Positions 41,367-51,191 are shown, counted from the stretch's first letter. The stretch: 64,000 bases of DNA from CAG-390 sp045636385 (GCA_045636385.1 JAZTXK010000048.1:1-64000), one strand, 5' to 3'. Notes: a model not told the origin generated them from the letters alone. Made by a program: numbers and translations.

Positions 41367-42803
41367 ATGTGGGCACTCGCACTCATCCCCGCGGCACTCG
41401 TGATATTCGTCGCGGTACTCGTAATCCGCGCCGCGGCTTTCAAGCCGAAAAAGCAACCCGAGCTTGACAGTTACGAGGTAAGCTTTGACAAAGACAAGGC
41501 GGCTTCGGACCTCGCCGAGCTCGTTCGCTGCAAGACCGTATCCTACCGCGACGCTTCTCTCGAGGACGACGCGGAATTCGAAAAGCTGATCGCGCTTCTT
41601 CCCTCTCTTTACCCGAACGTAAACCGCGTTTGCGAGTTCACTCGCTTCCCCGACCGCGGAATTCTCTTCCGCTGGGCGGGCAAAAGCGCCGACGCGCCCG
41701 CCGTTATGATGGCGCACTACGACGTTGTTCCCGTCAACGAGGACCTTTGGGATACCCCCGCATTCGAGGGCATCATCAAGGACGGATTCATCATCGGACG
41801 AGGTACGCTTGATACAAAAGTTACCTTCTCGGGCATTCTTTTTGCCGCAAACCACCTCATTTCCGAGGGATTTGTACCCGAAAACGACATTTATTTCGCA
41901 TTTTCGGGCGGCGAGGAGGTCAACGGACTCGGAGCCGTTCGCATCGTTGACTACTTTGAGGAAAAGGGCATCACCCCCGCGCTCGTTATCGACGAGGGCG
42001 GTGCGGTTGTAGAAAACGTATTTCCCGGCGTCAAGGCTCCTTGTGGTTTGATAGGCATCGCAGAAAAAGGTATGATGGACGTCAAATATACCGTAAAATC
42101 ACAGGGCGGTCACGCATCGGCACCCAAGCCGGGCGCGCCGATCGACAGACTCGCGTCGGCTTGCCGCAGAATGGTTGAGAACCCCTTCAAGCTCAAGCTG
42201 ACCGCGCCCGCCGCGGAGATGTTCGACACCCTCGGCAGATATTCCTCCTTCGTCTACAAGATCATTTTCTCGAACATCAAGCTCTTCCTCCCCGTCCTCG
42301 ATATGATCTGCAAGAAGGGCGGCGGCGAGATGAACGCGCTGATGCGCACCACGGTCGCCTTCACGCAGGCACAGGGCTCGTCGGCAACCAACGTAATCCC
42401 GCCCGAGGCATCGCTCGTTTCAAACATCCGACTCAATCCCGCCGACGATATGGAATCGGCACTTGAATATATCAAAAACACCGTCGGCGACGAGCACGTT
42501 GAGGTCACCTGTATGCACGGAATGAACCCCTCCCGCATCTCGCGCACCGACTGCGAGGGATTCGACAGAGTGGCTTCCGCCGTTGCATCGACCTGGAAGG
42601 GCTGCATCGTCGCGCCCTACCTGATGGTTCAATGCTCCGACTCGCGCCATTGGGGACGCATCTCCGACCGCGTTTACCGCTTCTCGGCGATGGACCTCAC
42701 AAGCGAAGAACGCGCCTCGATCCACGGCAACAACGAAAAGATCCGCATTGATGCACTCGGCAGAACCGTGGAATTTTATATCAGACTTATGAAAAAATGC
42801 TAA
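41367..42803 (+). CDS. M20-family metallopeptidase/amidohydrolase with N-terminal anchor
   Basis: 478 aa. One N-terminal hydrophobic segment (1-24), then an M20 domain: MAHYDVVPV (first metal ligands), GRGTLDTK, FSGGEEVNG (catalytic Glu pair), a lid domain with GGHASAP, and a late RHWGRISDRVYRFSAMDL. It resembles the carboxypeptidase S / PM20D1 branch, which cleaves peptides or N-acyl amino acids. Last gene of the PAP2-DUF5058 operon; terminator at 42811. Confidence 0.9.
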   Translation: MWALALIPAALVIFVAVLVIRAAAFKPKKQPELDSYEVSFDKDKAASDLAELVRCKTVSYRDASLEDDAEFEKLIALLPSLYPNVNRVCEFTRFPDRGILFRWAGKSADAPAVMMAHYDVVPVNEDLWDTPAFEGIIKDGFIIGRGTLDTKVTFSGILFAANHLISEGFVPENDIYFAFSGGEEVNGLGAVRIVDYFEEKGITPALVIDEGGAVVENVFPGVKAPCGLIGIAEKGMMDVKYTVKSQGGHASAPKPGAPIDRLASACRRMVENPFKLKLTAPAAEMFDTLGRYSSFVYKIIFSNIKLFLPVLDMICKKGGGEMNALMRTTVAFTQAQGSSATNVIPPEASLVSNIRLNPADDMESALEYIKNTVGDEHVEVTCMHGMNPSRISRTDCEGFDRVASAVASTWKGCIVAPYLMVQCSDSRHWGRISDRVYRFSAMDLTSEERASIHGNNEKIRIDALGRTVEFYIRLMKKC

Positions 42804-42810
42804 TAAAAAA

Positions 42811-42840
42811 GGTTGGCTCACCGAGCCAACCTTTATTTTT
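42811..42840. terminator. Terminator between convergent genes
   Basis: GGTTGGCTC pairs with GAGCCAACC, then TTTATTTTTT; preceded by A-run. Confidence 0.9.
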
Positions 42841-43502
42841 TAATTATTATCAAGCAGTCCGAATCCCGCAACTGCGGTGACGGGGAGCGACATTACTACC
42901 GCGCCTGCGTCGGTCTGGGTGCCTGCTTTATCGATGATGGACTTCATAATAGCCGCCTTTTCCGAGGATTTTGCAACTATCATAATGACTTCCTTCTCGC
43001 TTGCTATCGAAACGCCGAAGAATTTTGCGGCGTCCTTCGAGCCGGTGCCCTTGCCGTGAAGAACAGTACCTCCGCGTGCGCCCGCCTCGCGTGCGGCGTC
43101 CATAACGGTGTCGGTGTGTCCCTCGTTGGCGATAGCCAGAACGATCTCGTAATTATAATTTATCTCGGGCGCGCCCTCGGTGGGTCTGCCTCCATTAAGA
43201 TTTGCCAAGGTCTTGCCTCCTCCTACACTTTTGATGGGTGTTGCTACGATGATTCCCTGACCGGGAGCGTCGATATAAAGATTCTTTCGTGCTTCCTCGA
43301 CCAGACGCGCCGTGCGGTCACGGTCGGCTATCGTCATAATGACGTGGTATTCGTGCGTGCTCAGTCCAAGAAGGTCGAGCACGTTTTTCCTCGCCGTGCC
43401 TCTGCCGAGAAGCTCTATCGACAAGGGAAGCTCGAGTGACTGCATAATGGCGTTCATCTTCGGCGCCATATTCGGATTTACAACAGAAATTACAAAATTC
43501 AT
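42840..43502 (-). CDS. Tandem PII-like (GlnB-fold) protein
   Basis: 220 aa from ATG 43502, with GGGGGTGAG upstream. Two ferredoxin-like halves: the first with ELLGRGTARKNVLDLLGLS, the second with NYNYEIVLAIANEGHTDTVMDAAREAGARGGTVLHGKGTGS, which is the typical PII C-terminal signature. It lacks the usual T-loop Tyr. Probably a nucleotide-sensing regulator of the DUF1538 membrane protein whose gene ends 5 bp upstream. Confidence 0.85.
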   Translation of the reverse strand: MNFVISVVNPNMAPKMNAIMQSLELPLSIELLGRGTARKNVLDLLGLSTHEYHVIMTIADRDRTARLVEEARKNLYIDAPGQGIIVATPIKSVGGGKTLANLNGGRPTEGAPEINYNYEIVLAIANEGHTDTVMDAAREAGARGGTVLHGKGTGSKDAAKFFGVSIASEKEVIMIVAKSSEKAAIMKSIIDKAGTQTDAGAVVMSLPVTAVAGFGLLDNN

Positions 43503-43507
43503 TACTC

Positions 43508-44962
43508 TCACCCCCAAAGCTCAATGATCTCGTCGTCGGGTGCAATATCTTCCACAGGTGCGTCAGTCTTCTTGCGTCCGTAGATGAAGCCGACGATCTG
43601 GATCGAGATAAGCGGCATCATAGCGACGGTTGCAACGATACCGAAGGCATCGGTCAGAATATTTCCGCCCGCCGCAGAGCAGACTCCGATAAGGAACTGG
43701 AGCATAAAGGTCGCCGTCATGGGACCCGACGCAACTCCGCCCGAGTCGAAGGCTATTGCGGTATAAATATCGGGAACGAAGAAGGTCAGGATCAGCGCGA
43801 TTGCGTATCCGGGAACCACGAACCACATGATCGAAATACCCGTGATAACGCGGAGCATTGCGATTCCCATTGCGATCGCGATCGCGATAGAAAGGCTGTA
43901 TTTGATCGCCTTGCCGGGGATCGCGCCCGAGGAAACGCTTTCAATCTGCTTCTCAAGGACGTAGACCGCAGGCTCGGCGGAAATAATAAACCAACCGAGG
44001 CACATTGCAAGCGGGATCAGGAGATACTTCGTCCAGCCGTCGTAAAGCGCTGCGCCGAGCACCGCACCGAGCGAGGAAAATCCGACGTTAACGCCCGTCA
44101 GGAAGAGGACGAGTCCGACGTATGTAAAGAGAATACCCCAACAGATCTTGAAGAAGGGGCGCGCCTGCATCTTCAGCACGAAGAACTGGAAGATGAGGAA
44201 TATCGCAACGATGGGCAGAAGCGCCATCGAGGTTTCAAGCAGATAGTGCGGTATTGCCTCGATATAAGCCATACCGATCTCGGTCGTGCTCGACCAATCG
44301 ACGGTGGTGACGCTCGTCACGCCGTCGGCATTCGGATAGAGGAAGCCGAGAATGAGAACGAAGAGGATCGGTCCGATCGAGCAGAGCGCAACGAGACCGA
44401 AGCTGTCCGAGCCCGCGTCACGGTCGGAACGCATATTTGCAACACCGACGCCGAGCGCGAGGATGAAGGGAACCGTCATAGGACCCGTGGTAACTCCGCC
44501 CGCATCAAAGGCGATACAGAGATAATTCGGATCGGCAAGTGCCGCGAGGACGAAAACGAGAATATAAAATCCGAGAAGCAGCCAACGGAGCTTGATTCCG
44601 AGGAAGATACGGAGCATACATACCATAAGGAAGAAGCCGACGCCGATTCCGACGGTCACGATCAGCACCATATTGTCGATGTGAGGTACCGTCTGCGCCA
44701 AGACCTGAAGGTCGGGCTCCGAGATAGTGACAGCCAAACCGAGTATGAAGCTGACGATAAGTATCAGCCAGAGCTTCTTTGACTTTGTCAGCGCGGCGCC
44801 GATACGGTTTCCTATGACCGTCATCGAGGTCTCCGCGCCCTGGGTGAAAAGTCCCATGCCCACAATTATCATCAGAGTTCCGATAAGGAACGCGACGAGG
44901 AGGCTTGGTTGAATTGGTGTCAAAAACAGGCACAAGAGTGCTACAATGATGACTATCGGCAT
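43508..44962 (-). CDS. DUF1538 membrane protein
   Basis: 484 aa from ATG 44962, about 12 helices, with an internal duplication: FDAGGVTTGPMTVPFILALG and FDSGGVASGPMTATFMLQFL. The family is predicted to transport and is typically paired with a PII-like protein, as here. The frame stays open 24 codons upstream of 44962 and encodes FGEKIKESAISV, typical of the family N-terminus, but contains no ATG, GTG or TTG. The real start may be AUA 45032 (after GGGAGG) or there is a small indel. Confidence 0.88.
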   Translation of the reverse strand: MPIVIIVALLCLFLTPIQPSLLVAFLIGTLMIIVGMGLFTQGAETSMTVIGNRIGAALTKSKKLWLILIVSFILGLAVTISEPDLQVLAQTVPHIDNMVLIVTVGIGVGFFLMVCMLRIFLGIKLRWLLLGFYILVFVLAALADPNYLCIAFDAGGVTTGPMTVPFILALGVGVANMRSDRDAGSDSFGLVALCSIGPILFVLILGFLYPNADGVTSVTTVDWSSTTEIGMAYIEAIPHYLLETSMALLPIVAIFLIFQFFVLKMQARPFFKICWGILFTYVGLVLFLTGVNVGFSSLGAVLGAALYDGWTKYLLIPLAMCLGWFIISAEPAVYVLEKQIESVSSGAIPGKAIKYSLSIAIAIAMGIAMLRVITGISIMWFVVPGYAIALILTFFVPDIYTAIAFDSGGVASGPMTATFMLQFLIGVCSAAGGNILTDAFGIVATVAMMPLISIQIVGFIYGRKKTDAPVEDIAPDDEIIELWG

Positions 44963-45167
44963 GACCGAGATCGCCGATTCCTTGATCTTTTCGCCGAAAA
45001 TTGCGAATTTGCTTTGCGGTTTTATCTTTCCATCCTCCCATTAACGCGGGGCTTTGCGCCCGAAATTTGAATTTTTCCTTCCTATTAATTATATCAAATA
45101 TCCGCCCCCTTGTCAACCGCGAAGTTTGACGAAAGAGTGACATCGTCATAAATTTATTAATAATTTT

Positions 45168-45194
45168 AAAAGGAGCCGACGGGCGGCTCCTTTT
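45168..45194 (-). terminator. Terminator of the MATE gene
   Basis: AAAAGGAGCCG pairs with CGGCTCCTTTT; immediately follows the MATE stop on the minus strand. Confidence 0.88.
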
Positions 45195-46547
45195 TCATAT
45201 CTTTTTCATTGCCTTCTTGAATTGGAAGGCGAAGAGGATCACTGTGAAAGTAACGGCGATAATATCCGCGATCGGCTCTGCGGTGTAAACTCCGACCGCC
45301 TTATCAGCCATAAACTGCGGAACTATATAGATCAGCGGCAGAAGGAGCACGAATTTGCGCACGACGGCAACCGTGACCGACGAAAGCGCCTTACCGAGCG
45401 AAACAAAGGTCATCTGGCAAGCGATCTGCGCGCCGAAAATGATAAGTCCGCCGAAATAGATTCGGATGACGCCCGCGGTGAAGTCGATAAGCGCCGCGTC
45501 GGGAGTGAATATCGAGGGTAAGAAGCGCGGGAAGATCATGATCACGCCCCACAAAAGAACCGAATAGCTAAGGCAGGAGATAAGGAGCAGGCGGTAGGTC
45601 TTTTTGACGCGGTCGGCGTTTTTCGCGCCGTAATTATAGCTGAGTATCGGCTGTGCTCCCTGCGCGATACCGTTCATCGGGAGCATTGCAAACTGCATCA
45701 CGCTTGAAAGGATCGTCATCGCGCCGACGGCAATATCTCCGCCGTATTCGAGAAGTGACGAATTGAAGCATACCGAGATCACGCTCTCGCTCGCCTGCAT
45801 CATAAAGGGAGCAAGTCCGAGCGCAAGACAGGGGAATATGACCTTCCCCTCAATCTTCATATCGGAGAATTTCAAGCGAAGCAGTGCCTTTTTCGAGAAA
45901 AGGAAGAAGAGAACCCAAGCGGTTGAAAGCGACTGCGCTATGACGGTTGCAAGCGCGGCGCCGCGGACTCCCATATTGAAGCCGTAAATGAACAGCGCAT
46001 CAAGCAGGATATTCGATATCGCTCCGATGCCGACGGATATCATCGAGATCTTCGAGCAGCCCTGAGCCGTCACGAATGCATTCATTCCGAGCGTAAGCTG
46101 AACGAAAATCGTGCCGAGGGCGTAGATGCTCATATAATCGCAGGCGTATTCGATCGTGTTTTCACTCGCGCCGAAGGCTAAGAGCAGCGGACGGTTAAAT
46201 ACAAGCAAAACGGTGGTCAGTATCACCGAAACCAATATCTGAAGCGAGAAGCAATTGCCGAGAATCTTCTCCGCAGAGTCGATCTTTCTTTCACCCATTG
46301 CGATCGATGCGCGCGGCGCGCCGCCCGAGCCAACCAGAGCGGCTACCGCAGAAACGGTCATAATGATCGGCAGACAAACTCCGACACCCGTAAGCGCGAG
46401 ATCTCCGACCCCGGGGATGTGTCCTATGAAAATACGGTCCACGATATTATAGAGCATATTGATCAGCTGCGCCGCAACTGTCGGTACGGCGAGTTTAAAA
46501 AGCAGCCTTCCGATCGGCGCAGTACCAAGGAATTCTTTGTTGTTCAT
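45195..46547 (-). CDS. MATE-family multidrug/metabolite exporter
   Basis: 450 aa from ATG 46547 (GGGGGA upstream); an extension to 46622 would run into the promoter. Twelve hydrophobic segments in two halves. Family features: FKLAVPTVAAQLINMLYNIVDRIFIG at the start, VGSGGAPRASIAMGE, and NGIAQGAQPILSYNYGA in the second half. It uses an Na+ or H+ gradient to export small molecules. Single gene; possible operator at 46615. Confidence 0.93.
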   Translation of the reverse strand: MNNKEFLGTAPIGRLLFKLAVPTVAAQLINMLYNIVDRIFIGHIPGVGDLALTGVGVCLPIIMTVSAVAALVGSGGAPRASIAMGERKIDSAEKILGNCFSLQILVSVILTTVLLVFNRPLLLAFGASENTIEYACDYMSIYALGTIFVQLTLGMNAFVTAQGCSKISMISVGIGAISNILLDALFIYGFNMGVRGAALATVIAQSLSTAWVLFFLFSKKALLRLKFSDMKIEGKVIFPCLALGLAPFMMQASESVISVCFNSSLLEYGGDIAVGAMTILSSVMQFAMLPMNGIAQGAQPILSYNYGAKNADRVKKTYRLLLISCLSYSVLLWGVIMIFPRFLPSIFTPDAALIDFTAGVIRIYFGGLIIFGAQIACQMTFVSLGKALSSVTVAVVRKFVLLLPLIYIVPQFMADKAVGVYTAEPIADIIAVTFTVILFAFQFKKAMKKI

Positions 46548-46575
46548 ACAAATCCCCCTTCGTTTTATAAATAGT

Positions 46576-46630
46576 ATTTTACCACAATAAAATATTTTTG
46601 TCAACAATAAATTGTTCAACAATTGTTGAA
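46576..46630 (-). promoter_or_regulatory. MATE promoter with upstream palindrome
   Basis: Minus strand TTGACA (46604-46599), 17 bp, TAAAAT (46581-46576). A perfect 16-bp palindrome TTCAACAATTGTTGAA (46615-46630) abuts the -35 and could bind a MarR- or TetR-type regulator; none is adjacent. Confidence 0.7.
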
Positions 46631-46710
46631 ATAAAAAGCGAATAACGCGGTAGACAACGGGGAATTTTTATGATATAATATAAGATACAAAAGTTTCAAA
46701 GGAGGACGAA

Positions 46711-47481
46711 ATGGCAAAAAAGGTCAAGAATTTCCGAGATCTCGGCGGCATTCCCGCGGCAAACGGAAAGAGCGTTTGCTACGGCAAGCTTTACCGTAGC
46801 GGACATCTCGGCAAGATCAAGCTCGAGGTTGCAGAAAAGCTGCGCGATAAAAAGGGACTTCGCACCGTCATCGACCTCCGCGCGCCCGCAGAGCTTTCGC
46901 ACAAGCGCGATATCGTTCCCGAGGGCGTAGATTATCTCCACATCCCGCCGCTGACCGACGAGCAGAATCCCGCGGTCACGCGACACACCGGGCCTTCGAT
47001 CCTGAAAAAGATCATGAAGGTCGAGGGCGGCGCGCGCACCTACCTCGCCGACACCTACCGCACTATGATCTCATCCGAAAACTCACTTGAAGCGCTCCGC
47101 GAGTTTTTCCGCGTTCTGCTCGAGGACGACGGCGCGGTGCTTTGGCATTGTACGCAGGGAAAGGATCGCACGGGCGTTGCCGCGGCGGCTATCCTTCTCG
47201 CGCTCGGCGTTGACCGCGACGAGATAATGCGCGACTATATGAAGACTAACCGCACCTGCTTCTTCAAGAACTTCTGGATCTATATCGGCGTTGTGCTTGT
47301 GACCTTCAACGTTCGCAAGGCGCATAACCTCAACCTCCTTCTCTCCTCCCGCCGCGGCTTTATGCGCGCCGCATTCGACGAGATCGACCGCGTATGGAAC
47401 GGCACGGAAGGATTTCTTCACAATGCGCTCGGGCTTTCCGATGCTGATATAAAAGAGTTACGAGAGATTTATCTTGTTTAA
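46711..47481 (+). CDS. Tyrosine-protein phosphatase (Y_phosphatase3 type)
   Basis: 256 aa, cytosolic. NFRDLGGIPAANGK start, KLYRSGHL, IDLRAPAE, and the P-loop HCTQGKDRTG (about 149-158) with the catalytic Cys. These enzymes dephosphorylate phosphotyrosine or phosphoinositide-type substrates. Single gene with AAAGGAGG upstream and a terminator at 47489. Confidence 0.92.
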   Translation: MAKKVKNFRDLGGIPAANGKSVCYGKLYRSGHLGKIKLEVAEKLRDKKGLRTVIDLRAPAELSHKRDIVPEGVDYLHIPPLTDEQNPAVTRHTGPSILKKIMKVEGGARTYLADTYRTMISSENSLEALREFFRVLLEDDGAVLWHCTQGKDRTGVAAAAILLALGVDRDEIMRDYMKTNRTCFFKNFWIYIGVVLVTFNVRKAHNLNLLLSSRRGFMRAAFDEIDRVWNGTEGFLHNALGLSDADIKELREIYLV

Positions 47482-47488
47482 TAAAAAA

Positions 47489-47515
47489 AGCAAGTCCACG
47501 CGGACTTGCTTTTTT
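47489..47515. terminator. Terminator between convergent genes
   Basis: AGCAAGTCC pairs with GGACTTGCT, flanked by A and T runs. Confidence 0.9.
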
Positions 47516-47516
47516 G

Positions 47517-48458
47517 TTATTCAAATGCCTTCGAGAACGGAAGAATATCCGCTTCGCCGTAAAGCTCCTCGTAATCTTCGCCAAGGAAGCAGGCAAAAGT
47601 ACTTGCTCGACCGAATCCCATTTCACGGTATTCGCGGACGTCCTCCACCATCGCATCTTCATTCAGAACAAAGCGGGCGGGCGGCTTTTTCCAGCGCGAA
47701 TAGAGCGAATTATCGTACCAATATTCAAGAACCTTCGCATCCGCTCTGCCGAAACAATCGAGAAGCGGCGCGATCATCTCGCGTTCTCTCTCAATACGAA
47801 CTGCGGAATCCTCGCCTTTAGCGGTGTACTTTTCAAAGGGCGCGTATTCGAGGAAGATCGAACCGTCCTTCCGAACCGAGGTCGGGGGTGCAATCGTGTC
47901 GATATAAGCAAGATACGCCATCCGCGCATCGGGGATATGCCGTCTGATCTCGCCGAGAGCCGCGCGCAAGGCTATATACTGCTGATCCGACGGAGAAAGG
48001 TTTTGACACTTCGGGCAGTTGCAATGAATCCCGCGCCCGTCGTCCATCCAGAAATAATAATCCTTACCGCTTCCGTAAAGCGCGAGAGCAAGATCGGCGG
48101 CACGGCGTGCGAAAAGACCAAGTGCCTCGGGGTTCGAAACGCAGAAATTCCAATCGGGCGTCCGCTCGCCATCTGAATTCATTCTGAAATATTCGGGGTG
48201 CTCCGCGAAAAGCGACTTATCCATAAGGTATCCCGCCGCGTGGAACTCGTATTCAACCTCAAGTCCGCGGCTTCGGGCGTAGTCGATAAGCTCGCGGTAT
48301 TCGGGCGTTTTCAGCAAATCAAGCAGACGCTCAAGCGACTTCGGCGCACCGCTTCCGCCCTCGGGATGGATACCGAGCACGTTAATATTTGCATTCGCAA
48401 GCCTGTCGATCCACTTTTTCGACAGCTCACCGGGGTGAATTATCATTCCGTTTTTCAT
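47517..48458 (-). CDS. DUF4838 family protein
   Basis: 313 aa, no signal peptide. FWMDDGRGIHCNCPKCQNLSP with a conserved Cys pair, and LEYAPFEKYT and FLGEDYEELYGE segments, match DUF4838, a TIM-barrel-like family found near glycoside hydrolases. YWYDNSLYSRW may line the active site. Substrate unknown, presumably a glycan. It follows the M56 sensor gene by about 12 bp, yet its function suggests an independent role. Confidence 0.75.
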   Translation of the reverse strand: MKNGMIIHPGELSKKWIDRLANANINVLGIHPEGGSGAPKSLERLLDLLKTPEYRELIDYARSRGLEVEYEFHAAGYLMDKSLFAEHPEYFRMNSDGERTPDWNFCVSNPEALGLFARRAADLALALYGSGKDYYFWMDDGRGIHCNCPKCQNLSPSDQQYIALRAALGEIRRHIPDARMAYLAYIDTIAPPTSVRKDGSIFLEYAPFEKYTAKGEDSAVRIEREREMIAPLLDCFGRADAKVLEYWYDNSLYSRWKKPPARFVLNEDAMVEDVREYREMGFGRASTFACFLGEDYEELYGEADILPFSKAFE

Positions 48459-48470
48459 ATTTTAACCCTT

Positions 48471-51191
48471 TTACTTAAAACAGTTTCCAAGCACGGCGGC
48501 GAGGTGGTCGTAGGTCGGCTCTGTCAGCTTATATCTCGCGGGGTAGTCGAAATTTCCGACGGTTTCGTAATAGCCGCAGGTGATGCTCGCACCGTTCGCC
48601 TCGGGGCATATCGAGAAGGAAAAGACCGTCTGATAGTCGTAATAAAGCTCGACGTGGTAGGTAAATCCGTAATATCCGCGGCTGCTGACGGGGTTGGTCG
48701 CCTCTATCTTCTTTACCGTATCAATTATCGTTTGGAAAAGGACTTTATCCAACCACTTATTCAAATATGCCCGCTTCCCCGTCTGCCCATTCGTGACAAC
48801 GATGCGGTCAACCAGTGAAAGGTCTATCTCGGAAAGATCGAGCTTTTTTATCAGCTCACGGGACTTGGTATCCTCGATCTCAGTCAGCTTAACGTGACCA
48901 CTCTCGAGCGTGATCACGTAGATATGGGTCGCGCCGTCCTCGGTCACACCGCGCAGGCGGAGATTTCCGTCGTCGGTGTAAAGCTTAACACTCATCGGAG
49001 CGACCTCGTAGGTATCGTCATAGATGAGCGCCCTTCCGTCCTCGCTGACCATATAGCGAAGTGTGAACTTATCGCCGTCAAGTCCGAGGGCAATCTTATT
49101 TAGCTCCTGAGCACCGTCGCCGTCGATATCAAAATAGGTTGATTCATAGACCGAAGGATAATATATGCGCTCCGACACGCCGAAAAGCATATCGTACAAC
49201 ATAGCAAGATACAGATTTTTCTGCGGAGTGGCATCGTCCATCGCCACCCAATTCATCCAATAATCGCCGATATAGCTCGATATCGGATTCTGCCAAGGTA
49301 CTATGTTAATGTCATTCGGTCCGAGGTTATTTTGAATCAGAATCTGCCGCATCCCGCTTGCGTCAACGCCCTTGAGATCCCAAAGCTCATCGTCAAGCCA
49401 ATCACGCTCCTTGGATTCAAGCAGACCGAAGGAAAAGCCTCCCTTACCCATCTGCCAGACGTAGACGTCGTATTTTTTCGAGGAATCGTATACGAAATCG
49501 AGAGAGTTCTTCTTCTCTTCCCTTACCACCTCAAAATCCACCCACGCGCCGTGGCATTCAAAGCGGTATTTGCCGGGTGTGGATATGTCGTAATGCTCGG
49601 TTATATTGTACCCGGACGACGAATTTGAACCGGACAATACAATGCTCTCATTTTGATCCCATCCGCATTTGTCCTCAAGCTTAACAAGTTCGTCACCCTC
49701 ATAGTGGAAAACCTCAAAATGGGGGCCGATCACTTGCTCCTTGTCGCTTCCATTTATCCAGTTGATTTGGAAAATAATGTCGTCGCCGGCGTCACGCGCG
49801 TGCTTGAGCTCGATGTTGACACCCGGCACGTCACAACCGCTGTCACCGATTTGGACATAAAGCTCATGATTCCACTCTAAAACCCGCCCGGAAAGCACCG
49901 GGTTTCCATACTCATCAAGAAGCCATTCGGCATCCGTCTTCTCAAAGACAAGCTCGCCATCCATAAGTCCGAGCTTGTCCACATCGACCTCGAGAACAAG
50001 ATCGCCGCGCCTCATTTTGAACTTGCCTGAAAGCAGCAGATCTGTATCGGTTATCTCAATGTCATAGAGAGGGTCCTTGTATATCTCGGCGACCGCGTTA
50101 TTTCCCGCCTCCCGCCAATAAATGGTAATAACATAGCTTTTAGCGTCCTGCGACAGATACCCCTTTATACTGTAATCATCGTCGACGTAAAAGGACACAA
50201 GCACATCGTCGAGGCATACCCATTCGGTTCCCGGCTCAAGCATCTCCTTCACTTTAGTACGAGGATTCGTTAAGAAGCAGACCGAAAGGACGAGCGTTGC
50301 AACGAACGCGACAACAATTATCCAAAACGCAGGCTTTTTATAATTCAGTACCATTTTTATTCTCTCCTTTACTCCAACCTCGCCAAACGCAAGCGGGCAA
50401 GCCATTATCCGTCTGCGGTGCAGGCTGCATGCGAGAAGTGCCTCGGAATAGCTCTTTTTCGCGTCGGCGGGCATCTCTTTAATAACCTTTTCGTCGCACG
50501 CCGCTTCGATATCGCGGCAAAGAAGCGCGTAAGCCGCCCACAAAAGCGGGTTGAACCAGTAAAACGCGAGAAGTGCGAATCCCACCGGCTTCCAGAGGTG
50601 GTCGCCGCGGCGGAGGTGCGCCTTTTCGTGGGCGAGGACGTGATCAAGTGCTTCGCCGCGCATTCCCGACGGAACGTAAACGCGCGGGCGGAATACTCCG
50701 AGTATAAATGGCGAATCGACGTCGTCGCAGAAATAAACCTTATTCTCGCCCTTGACCGACACGCGAACCTTGACGCGGAGCGAAATATAGGAAACGATTC
50801 CGTAGCCGAGCATCAGAGCGATGCCGATCACCCAGACCCACGAGGCTGCCGCGATGACAATCTGCATCGGATTGACACTTGCGCCGACCTCGGGCGCGAG
50901 GGTGGTCGAAATTATCGGATTTATCGCATCATTCAGCACGCCGACGCCGCTGTTTATCGCGGGCGCGGGCGACATTGTGATATTCTGCGGCAGAGGTTCC
51001 GCCGACGGCACGAGGCTGAATATGCTTTCAAGCGAAAACGGGAAAACGAGCCGCAAGCCGACGATGCCCCAGAGAAGGCAGTTTATCCATTTCGGCGCCT
51101 TCTTCATCAGCGGGCGGCAGATGAGTATGGCAAGCACGAGCCAACCCGCGGTCACGCCGAGGTTGAAAATTTTAATGAAAAGGTCGTTCAT
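48471..51191 (-). CDS. BlaR1-like M56 membrane metallopeptidase with unusual sensor
   Basis: 906 aa. An M56 module covers residues 1-310 with four helices and the zinc motif HVLAHEKAHLRRGDH (HExxH), then DIEAACDEKVIKE. A last helix (about 290-308) leads to an extracytoplasmic region of about 600 residues. Instead of the penicillin-binding sensor of BlaR1, this region shows acidic beta-rich segments and no SxxK motif, so it does not sense beta-lactams in the classic way. Start is 3 bp after blaI. Activation would cleave the BlaI repressor. Confidence 0.85.
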   Translation of the reverse strand: MNDLFIKIFNLGVTAGWLVLAILICRPLMKKAPKWINCLLWGIVGLRLVFPFSLESIFSLVPSAEPLPQNITMSPAPAINSGVGVLNDAINPIISTTLAPEVGASVNPMQIVIAAASWVWVIGIALMLGYGIVSYISLRVKVRVSVKGENKVYFCDDVDSPFILGVFRPRVYVPSGMRGEALDHVLAHEKAHLRRGDHLWKPVGFALLAFYWFNPLLWAAYALLCRDIEAACDEKVIKEMPADAKKSYSEALLACSLHRRRIMACPLAFGEVGVKERIKMVLNYKKPAFWIIVVAFVATLVLSVCFLTNPRTKVKEMLEPGTEWVCLDDVLVSFYVDDDYSIKGYLSQDAKSYVITIYWREAGNNAVAEIYKDPLYDIEITDTDLLLSGKFKMRRGDLVLEVDVDKLGLMDGELVFEKTDAEWLLDEYGNPVLSGRVLEWNHELYVQIGDSGCDVPGVNIELKHARDAGDDIIFQINWINGSDKEQVIGPHFEVFHYEGDELVKLEDKCGWDQNESIVLSGSNSSSGYNITEHYDISTPGKYRFECHGAWVDFEVVREEKKNSLDFVYDSSKKYDVYVWQMGKGGFSFGLLESKERDWLDDELWDLKGVDASGMRQILIQNNLGPNDINIVPWQNPISSYIGDYWMNWVAMDDATPQKNLYLAMLYDMLFGVSERIYYPSVYESTYFDIDGDGAQELNKIALGLDGDKFTLRYMVSEDGRALIYDDTYEVAPMSVKLYTDDGNLRLRGVTEDGATHIYVITLESGHVKLTEIEDTKSRELIKKLDLSEIDLSLVDRIVVTNGQTGKRAYLNKWLDKVLFQTIIDTVKKIEATNPVSSRGYYGFTYHVELYYDYQTVFSFSICPEANGASITCGYYETVGNFDYPARYKLTEPTYDHLAAVLGNCFK

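Noticed and set aside
44505..45149. Alternative minus-strand frame starting near the DUF1538 ribosome site
   Set aside because: Runs out of frame through a conserved membrane protein; Arg-rich composition is a shadow. The start problem is reported as a finding instead.
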